NCBI RefSeq assembly: GCF_002929495.1
Contig: NZ_PJJJ01000034.1
Coordinates: 1-64,000, forward strand
Reading direction: 5' to 3'
Origin: Cryobacterium sp. Y82
Lineage (GTDB): Bacteria > Actinomycetota > Actinomycetes > Actinomycetales > Microbacteriaceae
Length of the DNA: 64,000 bases
Below, in pieces: positions 16,888 to 25,689 of this stretch. Position 1 is the stretch's first letter; every line of letters starts with the position of its first letter. The notes beneath the pieces were generated by a model, which was given only the letters and a program-made list of their open reading frames with translations, was not told the DNA's origin and ran no database searches. Position numbers and translations under genes: made by a program.

Positions 16888-18431
16888 TGACAACGGTCGT
16901 GACCTCAACCACTGACCCGCGTTCCGCAGTTACAGAGAGCACTCCCATGCAGCGAATTCCGCACTACATCAATGGTCGAAAGATCACCGACGCCGAGCGT
17001 TTCGCCCCCGTATACAATCCCGCCACCGGAGAGCAAAACAAAGAGGTCGCTTTAGCTTCAACATCCCGGGTCGAGGAAGCTATCGGCGCCGCCAGTGCGG
17101 CGCTGCCGGGGTGGCGGGCCACCAGCCTCGCCAAACGCACCAACATCTTTTTCAAGGTTCGAGAGCTCCTCAGCGAGCGCAAGTCGGAGCTGGCGGCCAT
17201 CCTCACCAGCGAACACGGCAAGGTGCTTTCTGATGCGGAGGGCGAGATTACCCGAGGCCTGGAGAATATCGAGTTCGCCACCGGACTCTCCCACATGCTC
17301 AAGGGGGAGCACTCAGAGCAGGTGTCGACCGGCGTCGACGTTCACTCGGTGCGCCAACCGGTTGGCGTAGTGGCCTGCGTTACTCCGTTCAATTTTCCGG
17401 CCATGGTGCCGCTATGGATGATTGGCAGTGCGCTGGCCTGCGGCAACACCGTTCTGCTCAAACCCAGCGAGAAAGACCCATCTACGGCCATCTTCATTGC
17501 CGAGATTTTCTCCGAGGCCGGGCTCCCCGACGGCGTACTGAACGTTGTCCAAGGCGACAAGGAAGCCGTGGATGCGCTGTTGGACCACCCGCAGGTGAAG
17601 GCCATCAGCTTCGTCGGATCCACGCCTGTTGCCAAGTCCATCTATAAGCGGGCCGCCGAAAACGGCAAGCGCGTGCAGGCGCTGGGCGGCGCGAAGAACC
17701 ACATGGTGGTACTCCCGGATGCCGATCTGAATATGGCTGCAGATGCGGCCGTGTCGGCGGCGTACGGCTCAGCGGGGGAGCGCTGCATGGCGGTCAGTGT
17801 GCTCGTCGCCGTTGGCGGTATTGCTGATGAACTCGTCAATGCCATCAAGCAGCGGATGGCCGGACTGACGATCGGCGCGGGAACGGATGCTGCTTCAGAG
17901 ATGGGCCCGCTGATCACCGCTGCGCACCGCGACAAGGTTGCCTCGTATGTTGCCGGAGCGGCAGATGAAGGTGCCACCGTTGTTGTGGACGGTCGCCAGC
18001 ACCAGTTTGATTCAAATGGCTTCTTCATCGGCGTCAGCCTGATCGACCACGTGAAGCCAGGCATGAAGGTGTACGACGATGAGATCTTTGGCCCCGTACT
18101 GTCCGTCGTCCGCGTGGACACCTTTGAAGAGGCCATTCAGTTGACCAACGAGAACGAGTTTGGCAATGGGGTAGCCATTTTCACGCGCGACGGCGGTGCC
18201 GCGCGGCAATTCGAATTTGAGATTGAGGCCGGAATGGTCGGGGTCAACCTGCCCATACCGGTGCCGGTTGGGTCGTTCTCCTTCGGTGGCTGGAAGTCAT
18301 CACTGTTCGGGGATACCCACATGTATGGGCCGGACAGCATTCGTTTCTACACCCGCAACAAGGTGGTGACCACCCGTTGGCCCGACCCGTCGACGAGTGA
18401 GATTAACCTCGGATTCCCGCAGGTCAGCTGA
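16887..18431 (+). CDS. mmsA: methylmalonate-semialdehyde dehydrogenase (CoA-acylating)
   Basis: This 514-aa aldehyde dehydrogenase should convert methylmalonate semialdehyde to propionyl-CoA, with CO2 released. It has the MmsA marks: HYINGRK at the start, VACVTPFNFPAMVPLWM, SFVGSTPVAKSIY, and catalytic Cys in GSAGERCMAVSVLV. There is no E-L-GGK general-base motif; instead QALGGAKNHMVVLPDAD is typical of the CoA-acylating subgroup. The real start may be the ATG at 16947 (MQRIPHY), which would give the usual length near 495 aa. It follows mmsB directly. Confidence 0.92.
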   Translation: MTTVVTSTTDPRSAVTESTPMQRIPHYINGRKITDAERFAPVYNPATGEQNKEVALASTSRVEEAIGAASAALPGWRATSLAKRTNIFFKVRELLSERKSELAAILTSEHGKVLSDAEGEITRGLENIEFATGLSHMLKGEHSEQVSTGVDVHSVRQPVGVVACVTPFNFPAMVPLWMIGSALACGNTVLLKPSEKDPSTAIFIAEIFSEAGLPDGVLNVVQGDKEAVDALLDHPQVKAISFVGSTPVAKSIYKRAAENGKRVQALGGAKNHMVVLPDADLNMAADAAVSAAYGSAGERCMAVSVLVAVGGIADELVNAIKQRMAGLTIGAGTDAASEMGPLITAAHRDKVASYVAGAADEGATVVVDGRQHQFDSNGFFIGVSLIDHVKPGMKVYDDEIFGPVLSVVRVDTFEEAIQLTNENEFGNGVAIFTRDGGAARQFEFEIEAGMVGVNLPIPVPVGSFSFGGWKSSLFGDTHMYGPDSIRFYTRNKVVTTRWPDPSTSEINLGFPQVS

Positions 18432-18461
18432 TCTCCAGCCCTAGCGGCAAACCATCAAATG

Positions 18462-18499
18462 CTCCGGGATCGCGGCATCCGTGCCGTGGTCCCGGAGCG
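18462..18499 (+). terminator. stem-loop behind mmsA
   Basis: GCTCCGGGA (18462-18470) pairs with TCCCGGAGC (18491-18499), and inner bases CGGCA and TGCCG extend the stem. No T run follows, but it lies 30 nt after the mmsA stop and before the convergent DUF429 gene, so it may end transcripts from both sides. Confidence 0.55.
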
Positions 18500-18566
18500 T
18501 GCGGACCAGATCATTAGCCGTAAACGACGGCGTCGCAGGATGGTGGAACTTGAGAAACTCAGGCCG

Positions 18567-19307
18567 CTACCGGAGCAAATCTGTGAGGGAGCCGGATGGG
18601 AGCAAGATCCAGCCTTCCCGCCGGGCGCGATCAAGCACGGATGGTTCCGGCGGCTCATAGAATCCCAGGGCGGCACTGCGGGCGGCGAGTGCCGCGATCA
18701 CGGCGTCGAAGGCATCCGCTGAGGTGATCATCTCGGGGGCGTACGGGCCGAGATCGAGCCATCGCGCGGCATCCTGGATGCGTCGCAGAAGCTGCTCCCG
18801 AACGGTGGGCTCCGTTCGGTACCCCGTCGTAGAGAACCCCCACAGGCGGAGCGATGCTCCCGGGTAAATTTCTGCGACGACTCCAGAACCTGACCTGTCG
18901 ATGATGATGCCGGTCTCGGAGATCCTGGCCAGCAGCCCGGCGCATCGCATGGCGGTGAGTCCGAGCCGGTCGGTGGAGACGCTGAGCGGCCAGCGTCCGG
19001 TTCTTTTTCGTACTTCACGATCGGTCTCGCGGTAGGCCAGAGTGCGGCGCCAGTCCATTCCGCCGTCGAAACTGGGCTGGCTCGGGTCGCCGCTGGAGTG
19101 TGCGACCACAAAATGCACGAACTCGTCCGGCCAGCCGAACGCACAGTCGATGCCGAGTTTCTCAACGGTGCCCGCTGTGCGGGCGATGACGTTGTCGGTG
19201 ACGCCGAGCTGGAGCTCACACAGTGATGCTCGGCTGTCGGCCCACTCGATGACGGCCAGTGCAGTGCCCTTGGGCTCGGCGGCGAGATCCACTCCGGCAG
19301 TGCGCAT
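18567..19307 (-). CDS. DUF429 family protein (predicted RNase H-like nuclease)
   Basis: This 246-aa protein has the DUF429 signature: AGVDLAAEPKGTALAVI at the N-terminus (first acidic residue on strand 1, as in RNase H folds), GIDCAFGWPDEF, YRETDREVRKRTGRWPLSV and SADAFDAVIAALAARSAA near the end. The family is a predicted nuclease of unknown target, often a lone housekeeping-type gene. It is the neighbour of mftF on the same strand, but 72 bp separate it from that gene and its content gives no reason to link it to mycofactocin. Confidence 0.85.
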   Translation of the reverse strand: MRTAGVDLAAEPKGTALAVIEWADSRASLCELQLGVTDNVIARTAGTVEKLGIDCAFGWPDEFVHFVVAHSSGDPSQPSFDGGMDWRRTLAYRETDREVRKRTGRWPLSVSTDRLGLTAMRCAGLLARISETGIIIDRSGSGVVAEIYPGASLRLWGFSTTGYRTEPTVREQLLRRIQDAARWLDLGPYAPEMITSADAFDAVIAALAARSAALGFYEPPEPSVLDRARREGWILLPSGSLTDLLR

Positions 19308-19378
19308 GCGCTCAGTTTAGGATGTGGTCCGCTAATGGGATAGCTTCGTTTCCACGTGGTGGCACGTGCGGTGAATAA

Positions 19379-20788
19379 CTAGCGACGCCCGCGGATGTCG
19401 GGGCGAAGCGCCGCCGTCGAGTGCCCGCGGAGCGCGCCGAGCCAGAGACCTGCTCCGTAGGCGAGGTCGTCGGCTCGGCGTGCGATCCCGAAGCGCACGA
19501 TGTCGAGTTGCGGTTTGGTGCGTCGGTAGTCGAGGACGACGTCGAGTACGGCGGCGGCGATCGTTGCCCGGCGTACGCGTCGGGAGACGATGCTGCCGAG
19601 CACCGCGATCGGCCACCAGTGCCGCGTGAGCAGGGCCATCGTCTGCGAAAGCGACGCGGCAACGCCGGTGGCCGTCAGCTTGATACCGATACGCAGCGGA
19701 TGCTCGTGGCGGGATAACTTGCGCGAGATGCGCACTGCGGCAACGGCGGAAATTCCGAGGGCGAGGGGAACCGACCAGGCCCGCTGGGCGAGCAGCGCCA
19801 CGATGACGCCGACGCTCCAGGGCGCGAGGATCGCCGGGGCGATGTTGCCGGGATGTCGGAGTGCCAATGCGTGGCCGCCCGTGCCGTAGAACGCTTTGCG
19901 TTTGGCCCAGTCGGACAACGTGACTCGGTGTTCGTGGGCGCTGGTCGCGGCCGGTTCGTAGCGCACCCTCCGCCCCTGTTCGACGAGTGTCCACACGAGG
20001 TCGACGTCTTCGCCGACTCGCATACCGTCGTTGAACCCGGCGCCGAGGGCTTCGACACGCGCCACAACGAAAGCCGTTGACACCCACGACACCCGCGCGC
20101 GTGGCCGTACGGTGGCGGGAGTTGGTCCGAGGTCAAGCGAAGACCGTGCGTCCTCGTAACGAGAGATCCAGTTGACTCGGGTCGACAGCTGGAGCCCGAT
20201 CACTCGCGGCGCGACGAGGGCAACCCTCGGATCAACGAAGTGCCGGAGCAATGTTGCCACAGCGCCGTCGGTGACGACCATGTCGTTGTCGACGAACACG
20301 ACATAGGTCGTGTGCACCAATCGCAGCCCCGCATTGCGGGCGCCGGCTGGACCCAAATTCTTGGGCAAGGCGATAAAACGGGCTCCCGCGGCAGCGGCGA
20401 TCCGTCTCGTCTCGCTTGGATCGGGCGAGGCATCGTCGACCACGATGACCGATTTGTGTGGCCCAATACTCGCTAGGAGGCGGTCGAGAGATCGCGGCCG
20501 GCCGTAGGTTGGAACCACGTAGGTGACGTCGCTCTCATCCGCTGCCGGAAGCGTGTCGAGTACCGGATCGGCCATGCCAATTTCGAGCAGCTTGTCCACG
20601 AGGGCGCCCGAGCCTGCACGGTCGACGGCCAGGCGGCGGCCGGCGAACATGCTGGCGGCGGCCCGGGAGAGATAGATTGCGCGGGTCGGGGAGCCTCCGA
20701 CCAGGGATCGGCCTTGGTCACGGACCGTGACCGTGCGGTTGAGTTCGACCGTGAAACCGGGGGGGAGCAGAGCGGTGGACGGCTTCAT
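19379..20788 (-). CDS. mftF: mycofactocin oligosaccharide glycosyltransferase
   Basis: MftF is the GT2 enzyme that adds the glucose chain to the mature redox cofactor. In this 469-aa protein the N-terminal 80 residues are the MftF-specific part (TALLPPGFTVELNRTV). The GT-A fold follows with VTYVVPTYGRPRSLDRLL, SVIVVDDASPDP, and the DxD-like YVVFVDNDMVV. RVSWVSTAFVVAR and GMRVGEDVDLVWTLVEQGR are the acceptor and ED motifs, and YEPAATSAHEHR follows. The last 150 residues contain three or four hydrophobic segments, so it is membrane-bound. Its ATG overlaps the mftE stop (ATGA), which fixes the start at 20788. Confidence 0.93.
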   Translation of the reverse strand: MKPSTALLPPGFTVELNRTVTVRDQGRSLVGGSPTRAIYLSRAAASMFAGRRLAVDRAGSGALVDKLLEIGMADPVLDTLPAADESDVTYVVPTYGRPRSLDRLLASIGPHKSVIVVDDASPDPSETRRIAAAAGARFIALPKNLGPAGARNAGLRLVHTTYVVFVDNDMVVTDGAVATLLRHFVDPRVALVAPRVIGLQLSTRVNWISRYEDARSSLDLGPTPATVRPRARVSWVSTAFVVARVEALGAGFNDGMRVGEDVDLVWTLVEQGRRVRYEPAATSAHEHRVTLSDWAKRKAFYGTGGHALALRHPGNIAPAILAPWSVGVIVALLAQRAWSVPLALGISAVAAVRISRKLSRHEHPLRIGIKLTATGVAASLSQTMALLTRHWWPIAVLGSIVSRRVRRATIAAAVLDVVLDYRRTKPQLDIVRFGIARRADDLAYGAGLWLGALRGHSTAALRPDIRGRR

Positions 20789-21543
20789 GGTCGACCTTCC
20801 GTGGCGACGGAGGCCGGTACTGTGCCCCGGGCGGGGTCGCGAAGGCACCCGCGCGGGTCGATGGACTCGCCGAGGATCCGGCGCTGCACACCGTCGCACA
20901 TCTCAGCCATGAGGGCAGCGCCGATCGTGGCGGTGGCTTTGGTCGGGTCGCCCAGGATCCCGGTCGGCGATACCGCTCGCACGCCCTCCGACTTGAGTCG
21001 GCCAAAAAGTGCAGACATCGGTGTCGTCGCGCCAGGGACAATCGATGCCAGGTCGACCAACGTGGCGTCGAGATGCAGCAGAATCGATGTCTCGGTGATT
21101 CCGGCATGGGCATCTCCCCGGGTGACCGCGCAGGGAGCCCAGGCGACAGCGTGACCCTCGTCGAGCAGCAGCGAGACGGATGCAGTGAGCGCAGCAAGGT
21201 TTCCGCCATGGCCGTTGACGAGCACAATGCGACCAGCCCAGGTCGACAGCGAGCGTACCAGCTCGATAATGACCATCGTGAGCGCTTCGGTGCCGATCGA
21301 CACGGTTCCCGGAAAATCCTGGTGCTCACCGCTCGCCCCATACGGCAGGGCGGGGGCGACGACAACGGAATGCCCCCGGAGGGTCAGATCAGTGGCGACT
21401 CGCTCTGCCACCGCCGAGGCGATTATGGTGTCGGTGGAGAACGGCAGGTGTGGTCCGTGCTGCTCCGTCGAACCGAGGGGAACAAGAACGACGGGGGTAG
21501 GCGACAGTGCTGGCCAGGTGCTGTACGCCAATTCACCGTGCAC
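20785..21543 (-). CDS. mftE: mycofactocin system creatininase-type peptidase
   Basis: MftE cuts the MftC-modified MftA between Gly and the decarboxylated Val-Tyr unit and releases the AHDP core. This 252-aa protein belongs to the creatininase family: VLVPLGSTEQHGPHLPFSTD gives the metal-binding Glu, His and Asp, RIVLVNGHGGN carries the second His, and GDAHAGITETSILLHLD the acidic residues. GTG at 21543 is preceded by GAGAGGG. It overlaps mftF by 4 bp and follows mftD after 87 bp. Confidence 0.94.
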   Translation of the reverse strand: MHGELAYSTWPALSPTPVVLVPLGSTEQHGPHLPFSTDTIIASAVAERVATDLTLRGHSVVVAPALPYGASGEHQDFPGTVSIGTEALTMVIIELVRSLSTWAGRIVLVNGHGGNLAALTASVSLLLDEGHAVAWAPCAVTRGDAHAGITETSILLHLDATLVDLASIVPGATTPMSALFGRLKSEGVRAVSPTGILGDPTKATATIGAALMAEMCDGVQRRILGESIDPRGCLRDPARGTVPASVATEGRP

Positions 21544-21630
21544 GTGTGCCCTCTCGTTCGACTTCTAGTCTGGTCCCGAAAAGTGCCGGGCACCGCCGCG
21601 ATGGCGGTGACGTGGTTGATGGTGACGTGA

Positions 21631-22839
21631 TTAGTGCCGGGTCGTAGCTTCGATTGTGCTCCGTGTCGCGCCGAGGGTGCGTGAGAACGTCGGCGGGATG
21701 TAGAAGTCCGCTGGAGACAACTCGTGGATCGAATCATGACCCAGGCCGAGTACGGCCGAGTCGAGTCCGCCACGCAGAATATCGAGGACGTTTTCGACTC
21801 CAGCCTGGCCGTTCGCGGCGAGGCCCCACAGGTAGGCGCGGCCGATCATGACCGCGCGCGCTCCGAGCGCGAGAGCCTTGGCGACGTCGCTGCCTCGACG
21901 GATACCGCCGTCGAGTACGATTTCCACGTCGCCGCCAACGGCCTCGACGACCGAGGCGAGCATGCGGATCGTCGCTGGGGTCCCGTCGAGGTTGTTGCCG
22001 CCGTGATTGGACACGGAGATGGCCGTTACGCCAGCATCGACGGCCCGGCGGGCATCGTCGATGCGGGTGACGCCCTTGAGCATGAATGGCCCGCCCCAGG
22101 TTTCGCGCATCCAGGCCACGTCTTCCCAGGAGGGTGGCGGCGTCTGCATCCACTCGTAGTAGGCGCCGAAGAATGTCGGTGCGGTGCCGCCGGGGGGAGT
22201 GAGATTGGGAGCGGTGAGGTCGGGGATGCGTCCGGACTTCGCGAAGCGCAGGAGCCATTGTGGGTGGGGGAGCACGTTGGGCGCGAAGTTGATCATCGTC
22301 TTCAGGCTCATCTTCTCCGGAATCTGCGGGCTGCCCCAGTCGCGGCCGTTGGAGAAAGACCAATCGAGGGTGGCGATGAGTCCCTTGGCGCCGGCGGCGC
22401 GCGCCCGGTCCATCCGCTGCACCATCGATTCCCGCGAACCCGACCAGTACATTTGGAAGAACGTGTTCGGGTTGGCAGCAATGACGTCTTCAACGGATTT
22501 GCTGGCGAACGAACTCAGCCCCATGATGGTGCCGCGATTAGCGGATGCCCGGGCAACGGCCACTTCACCGTCGGGGTGCACAGCCTGCACGCCTGTGGGG
22601 GAGATGATGACCGGCAAAGAAATAGGTATGCCCATCACGGTTGTCGTCAGGTCCCGCACCGCCTGATGCCCGGCGACATGCGGGGAGAAGCCTAGTTCGC
22701 CAAACGCTGCCATGTTGTCGTCAATGGTCAGCCCGCGCTCGGAACCCGCAACGAGTGCCCCGTATACGGACGAGGGAAGCGCTTTTTTGGCTCGTCGCTG
22801 TGCTTCGGCTACGGTCTCAAACCATGCATTTTTCGCCAT
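21631..22839 (-). CDS. mftD: mycofactocin biosynthesis FMN-dependent deaminase
   Basis: MftD uses FMN to deaminate AHDP oxidatively and make the redox-active dicarbonyl (PMFT). This 402-aa protein has the alpha-hydroxy-acid-oxidase fold: ISLPVIISPTGVQAVHPDGE near the FMN site, ATLDWSFSNGRDWG, FMLKGVTRIDDARRAVDAG with the active Lys, AISVSNHGGNNLDGTPAT with the catalytic His, and IVLDGGIRRGSDVAKALALGARAVMIG for FMN phosphate. Length and the NHGGNNLDGTPAT motif fit the MftD group rather than lactate oxidases. It lies 26 bp behind the VWA gene. Confidence 0.94.
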   Translation of the reverse strand: MAKNAWFETVAEAQRRAKKALPSSVYGALVAGSERGLTIDDNMAAFGELGFSPHVAGHQAVRDLTTTVMGIPISLPVIISPTGVQAVHPDGEVAVARASANRGTIMGLSSFASKSVEDVIAANPNTFFQMYWSGSRESMVQRMDRARAAGAKGLIATLDWSFSNGRDWGSPQIPEKMSLKTMINFAPNVLPHPQWLLRFAKSGRIPDLTAPNLTPPGGTAPTFFGAYYEWMQTPPPSWEDVAWMRETWGGPFMLKGVTRIDDARRAVDAGVTAISVSNHGGNNLDGTPATIRMLASVVEAVGGDVEIVLDGGIRRGSDVAKALALGARAVMIGRAYLWGLAANGQAGVENVLDILRGGLDSAVLGLGHDSIHELSPADFYIPPTFSRTLGATRSTIEATTRH

Positions 22840-22865
22840 TGGAATTCCAGCTTTCTTGTCGTCGT

Positions 22866-23822
22866 TCAGGTTCTAAAAAGTTGGCCGAGGGCCGGAGCAA
22901 CGTCGCGGTGGGTACGCACGAAATGAGCGGTACCGTGCCCGGCCGTCGCGAGCTGACGGCCCAGCGCGATGTCTTTCTCACCGCTCACGTCGATGAGCAC
23001 GTCGAGTCGCCCCAGCCGGGCCGCGTGCTCCCGCGGGTCCGGGCCTGCGTTGTGCACACAGTCGGACAACAAGATCACGCGCGCTTCCCGTGTTGGTACC
23101 TGCGCCAGCTGACGCGTGGCGAGTTCGAGGGGGAAGGCGATGTTCGTGAGCCCGCGGGCGGGTATCTGCAGGATGGAGTCGAGCAGGTCCATCGGCTTCA
23201 CCTCCCGGCCGAGGCCGAGCAGGATGGCCGCGTCCGACCAGAAGGCGATGACGGCGAGGGCGTCGTTCTGGAGTTCGCCGGCGAGGGCCCCGACCGTCGC
23301 TGCAGCGGTCTGCACCCGCTCGCCCTTCATTGAGCCGGAGACATCAACGAGGAGCACGACCGACCGGCGGGTGCGAATGCGTTCCCGGACGATGATGTCC
23401 TCGTCTTCTGGAATCGGGTGTTCGGCGAGCATCTCGATCGTGCGATCGAGATCGATCTCGTCTGACCCGCCCCGGTAGGGCAGGCTCGCGAGTTTGCCAA
23501 ACCCGCGGTGGGCCATGGAGTCTGTTTTGGGTCGGGGGATTGCCAACCGCGCGGCGATCTGTCGTGCACGGCTGCGCACAAGGGGATCGATGGCGACCGC
23601 GTCGGAGCTGTCGAGCACGAGCTGACCCGTTTCGTCGGTGATGCCCGCTGCAGTATGACCCGGTGGCGACTTGCGTGCGGCATTACGACTAGAAGCCTGC
23701 GCCCGCAATACCAGGCCGGAACTGCCCGCGCCAGGCTCAAAAATCACCGGATCCTCCGTGAGCTGCTTCGCCTTGCGACGTAATGCGGCTCTTGCACGCT
23801 TCTGGTGGCCTGGTTTGGACAT
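22866..23822 (-). CDS. VWA domain protein paired with MoxR ATPase
   Basis: This 318-aa protein has a von Willebrand A domain in its C-terminal half. The MIDAS metal site is LLVDVSGSMKGERVQTA, with GLTNIAFPLELA and VILLSDCVHNAGPDPREH as the later MIDAS parts. The N-terminal 130 residues are polar (KARAALRRKAKQLTE; ARQIAARLAI) and probably helical. VWA proteins next to MoxR ATPases act together as a chaperone or metal-insertion pair for a client enzyme. Here the pair sits between the dehydrogenases and mftD in one operon, so the client may be the alcohol dehydrogenase. No signal peptide is seen, so it acts in the cytoplasm. Confidence 0.85.
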   Translation of the reverse strand: MSKPGHQKRARAALRRKAKQLTEDPVIFEPGAGSSGLVLRAQASSRNAARKSPPGHTAAGITDETGQLVLDSSDAVAIDPLVRSRARQIAARLAIPRPKTDSMAHRGFGKLASLPYRGGSDEIDLDRTIEMLAEHPIPEDEDIIVRERIRTRRSVVLLVDVSGSMKGERVQTAAATVGALAGELQNDALAVIAFWSDAAILLGLGREVKPMDLLDSILQIPARGLTNIAFPLELATRQLAQVPTREARVILLSDCVHNAGPDPREHAARLGRLDVLIDVSGEKDIALGRQLATAGHGTAHFVRTHRDVAPALGQLFRT

Positions 23823-23846
23823 GGGCGAATCCGTTTCGACTTCCCT

Positions 23847-24758
23847 TCAGCCGGGCTCGGCAATGGCCGGTTCCAGAACAAAATGGTCTTCCCAGATCTG
23901 TCGCAACACGCGCTCGGGCGAGCTCTCCGCGGCCTCGTCGAGGTGGATGCGACCGGACAGGGAGACGGTCATGGCATCGTAAACGAGTTCGGGGTACGCA
24001 TCATCCAGTGGCGACGTGAGGTGTCGAAGCAGTGCGAGTTGCAGCGCGACAAGGACACAGTCAATCGCGCCACGCACGCTGCTTCCCTGGCGTACATCCG
24101 GGTGACGCCTCGTTGCCCGGGTGACGGATACCGCATCGATAACGAGGCGATCGGCAAGATCACCGTTGGCCTGGGTGCGAAGCGTGACGATTCCGCGTTC
24201 GGCCGGCTCGTCCTGATAGCCGATCGCGAGTCGGTTTAAACGATCGTGCACGCTCGTCGACAACCGCGTCGTGCCGACGTTGTCATAGGGGTTCATCGAC
24301 GCAACCACTCGGAAGGTCGGCGCCGCGACGATGGTGCCGACCCGAGGCACCGCGATGGCGCGGTCTGCCATCGCGGTGAGCAGGGTGTTGAGGGTATCTT
24401 CCGGTGCCCGGTTGAACTCCTCTATATAGAGAAACCCGCCGCGTTGCATCGCTTCGATGAGGGGCCCCGCCACGAAGTTGTCGGCGCTATAGTCCTCCCG
24501 CAGCACCCGCGCGGGATTGTGGTGCCCAACGAGTTTGGCCGGGGTGAGGTCGGCATTGCCCTCGACGAAGAGCAACGGGATACCCCATTCTTCGGTGATG
24601 GCTTTCAGTATGGTGGTTTTGCTAGTCCCCGGCGGCCCCTCAAGCAAGATGTCGCGGCTGGCTGCGACGGCTGCGAGCGTCAGCTCGAGTTCGCGCTCGC
24701 GGCCGACGAGGTGCGCTGCCACTCGTCTCTGAGTGTCGACGATGGTGCTGGGTGCCAC
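23847..24758 (-). CDS. MoxR-type AAA+ ATPase
   Basis: This 303-aa ATPase has Walker A LLEGPPGTSKTT, Walker B GGFLYIEEFNRAPED, sensor 1 in FRVVASMNPYDNVGTTRLS and an arginine-finger region in VHDRLNRLAIGYQDE. The order is that of the MoxR/CbbQ group, which remodel or load cofactors into partner enzymes with a VWA protein. GTG at 24758 is chosen because AAGGAGAACAC stands directly upstream; the frame is open to 24806. It lies 24 bp before the VWA gene and 28 bp after the SDR, so it is inside the operon. Its link with mycofactocin is positional. Confidence 0.88.
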   Translation of the reverse strand: MAPSTIVDTQRRVAAHLVGRERELELTLAAVAASRDILLEGPPGTSKTTILKAITEEWGIPLLFVEGNADLTPAKLVGHHNPARVLREDYSADNFVAGPLIEAMQRGGFLYIEEFNRAPEDTLNTLLTAMADRAIAVPRVGTIVAAPTFRVVASMNPYDNVGTTRLSTSVHDRLNRLAIGYQDEPAERGIVTLRTQANGDLADRLVIDAVSVTRATRRHPDVRQGSSVRGAIDCVLVALQLALLRHLTSPLDDAYPELVYDAMTVSLSGRIHLDEAAESSPERVLRQIWEDHFVLEPAIAEPG

Positions 24759-24786
24759 GTGTTCTCCTTCGTTCGGCACGGGGTGG

Positions 24787-25626
24787 TTACTTGATGGCCG
24801 CTCCACCGTCGACCGGTATCTGACCTCCGGTAACGTAGTACGACTGGTCAGAGGCGAGCCAGGCGACCGCGTTTGATACGTGAATTGGCTCGATCCAAGC
24901 CTTGCCCATGGGGCTCATCCCTGCGAATGCGGGTTCGGCATCCTCGGCCTGAGGATCGTCGAGGTCTGGGCGGAACAGCTTGTAAGTGTTGCTGTTCTTC
25001 ACCATCTTCGTGTCGATCGAGTTCGGGTGGATCGTGTTGACCCGAATTCCATGAGGACCGAGTTCGTTGGCGAGCACCTTCATCAGGCCGACGACGCCGT
25101 GCTTGGTAGCCGTATACGCGGCGACGTTCGCGAGTCCCTTGAATCCGGCCAGCGAGGAGATAATGATGACCGAGCCACCGGCGCCCGATGCGATCAGATG
25201 GTCGGCAGCCGCTTTGTAGCTGTGCCAGACCCCGGTCAGGTTAATGTCCATGAGGTCTTTCCAGGACTGCTCGTCGATCTTCTGCGTGTCCGAACCGAAG
25301 GTGAAGATTCCGGCGTTGGCGACGATGATGTCGAGCCGCCCCAGTTGTGCGACGCCCTCATCGACGGCCTTGGTCAGCGCGTCGATATCGCGCACATCCG
25401 CCTGTTTCGCCACGATGCGTCGGTCGAGAGCTTCGACTTGCCGTACGGTTTCCGCCAGGTCCTCAGCCGTTGCTGGCTCATAGAATGAGGTAACGCTATC
25501 GACACCTTCGCAGAGGTCGATCGCGATGATATCGGCGCCGTCTCGTGCCAAGCGAATGGCGTGGCTTCTGCCCTGTCCTCTCGCCGCGCCGGTAATGAAG
25601 GCGACTTTGCCGTCGAGGTTTCCCAT
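24787..25626 (-). CDS. mycofactocin-coupled SDR oxidoreductase (first copy)
   Basis: This 279-aa SDR has the glycine motif TGAARGQGRSHAIRLA, NAGIF, catalytic Ser in IIISSLAG, and YTATKHGV with the Tyr-Lys pair. Between the second strand (IIAIDLCEGV) and ADVRD it carries the extra segment YEPATAEDLAETVRQVEAL, which marks the mycofactocin-associated SDRs; those hold NAD tightly and need mycofactocin as external electron acceptor. The ending GGQIPVDGGAAIK is typical. It is 56% or so alike by eye to the next gene upstream in the operon. The substrate, probably a secondary alcohol, is unknown. Confidence 0.92.
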   Translation of the reverse strand: MGNLDGKVAFITGAARGQGRSHAIRLARDGADIIAIDLCEGVDSVTSFYEPATAEDLAETVRQVEALDRRIVAKQADVRDIDALTKAVDEGVAQLGRLDIIVANAGIFTFGSDTQKIDEQSWKDLMDINLTGVWHSYKAAADHLIASGAGGSVIIISSLAGFKGLANVAAYTATKHGVVGLMKVLANELGPHGIRVNTIHPNSIDTKMVKNSNTYKLFRPDLDDPQAEDAEPAFAGMSPMGKAWIEPIHVSNAVAWLASDQSYYVTGGQIPVDGGAAIK

Positions 25627-25689
25627 TGCTGTCTCTTTTCTTCCGTATGTGGCGGGGCGGTGCGCTTCGCGCTGCCCCGCGTCGATTGG

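Noticed and set aside
18567..19307. DUF429 gene as part of the mycofactocin operon
   Set aside because: It is on the same strand behind mftF, but the gap is 72 bp and the family has no known link with mft loci.
19379..20899. Upstream start for mftF at 20899
   Set aside because: The extra 37 residues are Arg/Pro-rich and overlap mftE. The ATG at 20788 overlaps the mftE stop by 4 bp, the usual coupling.
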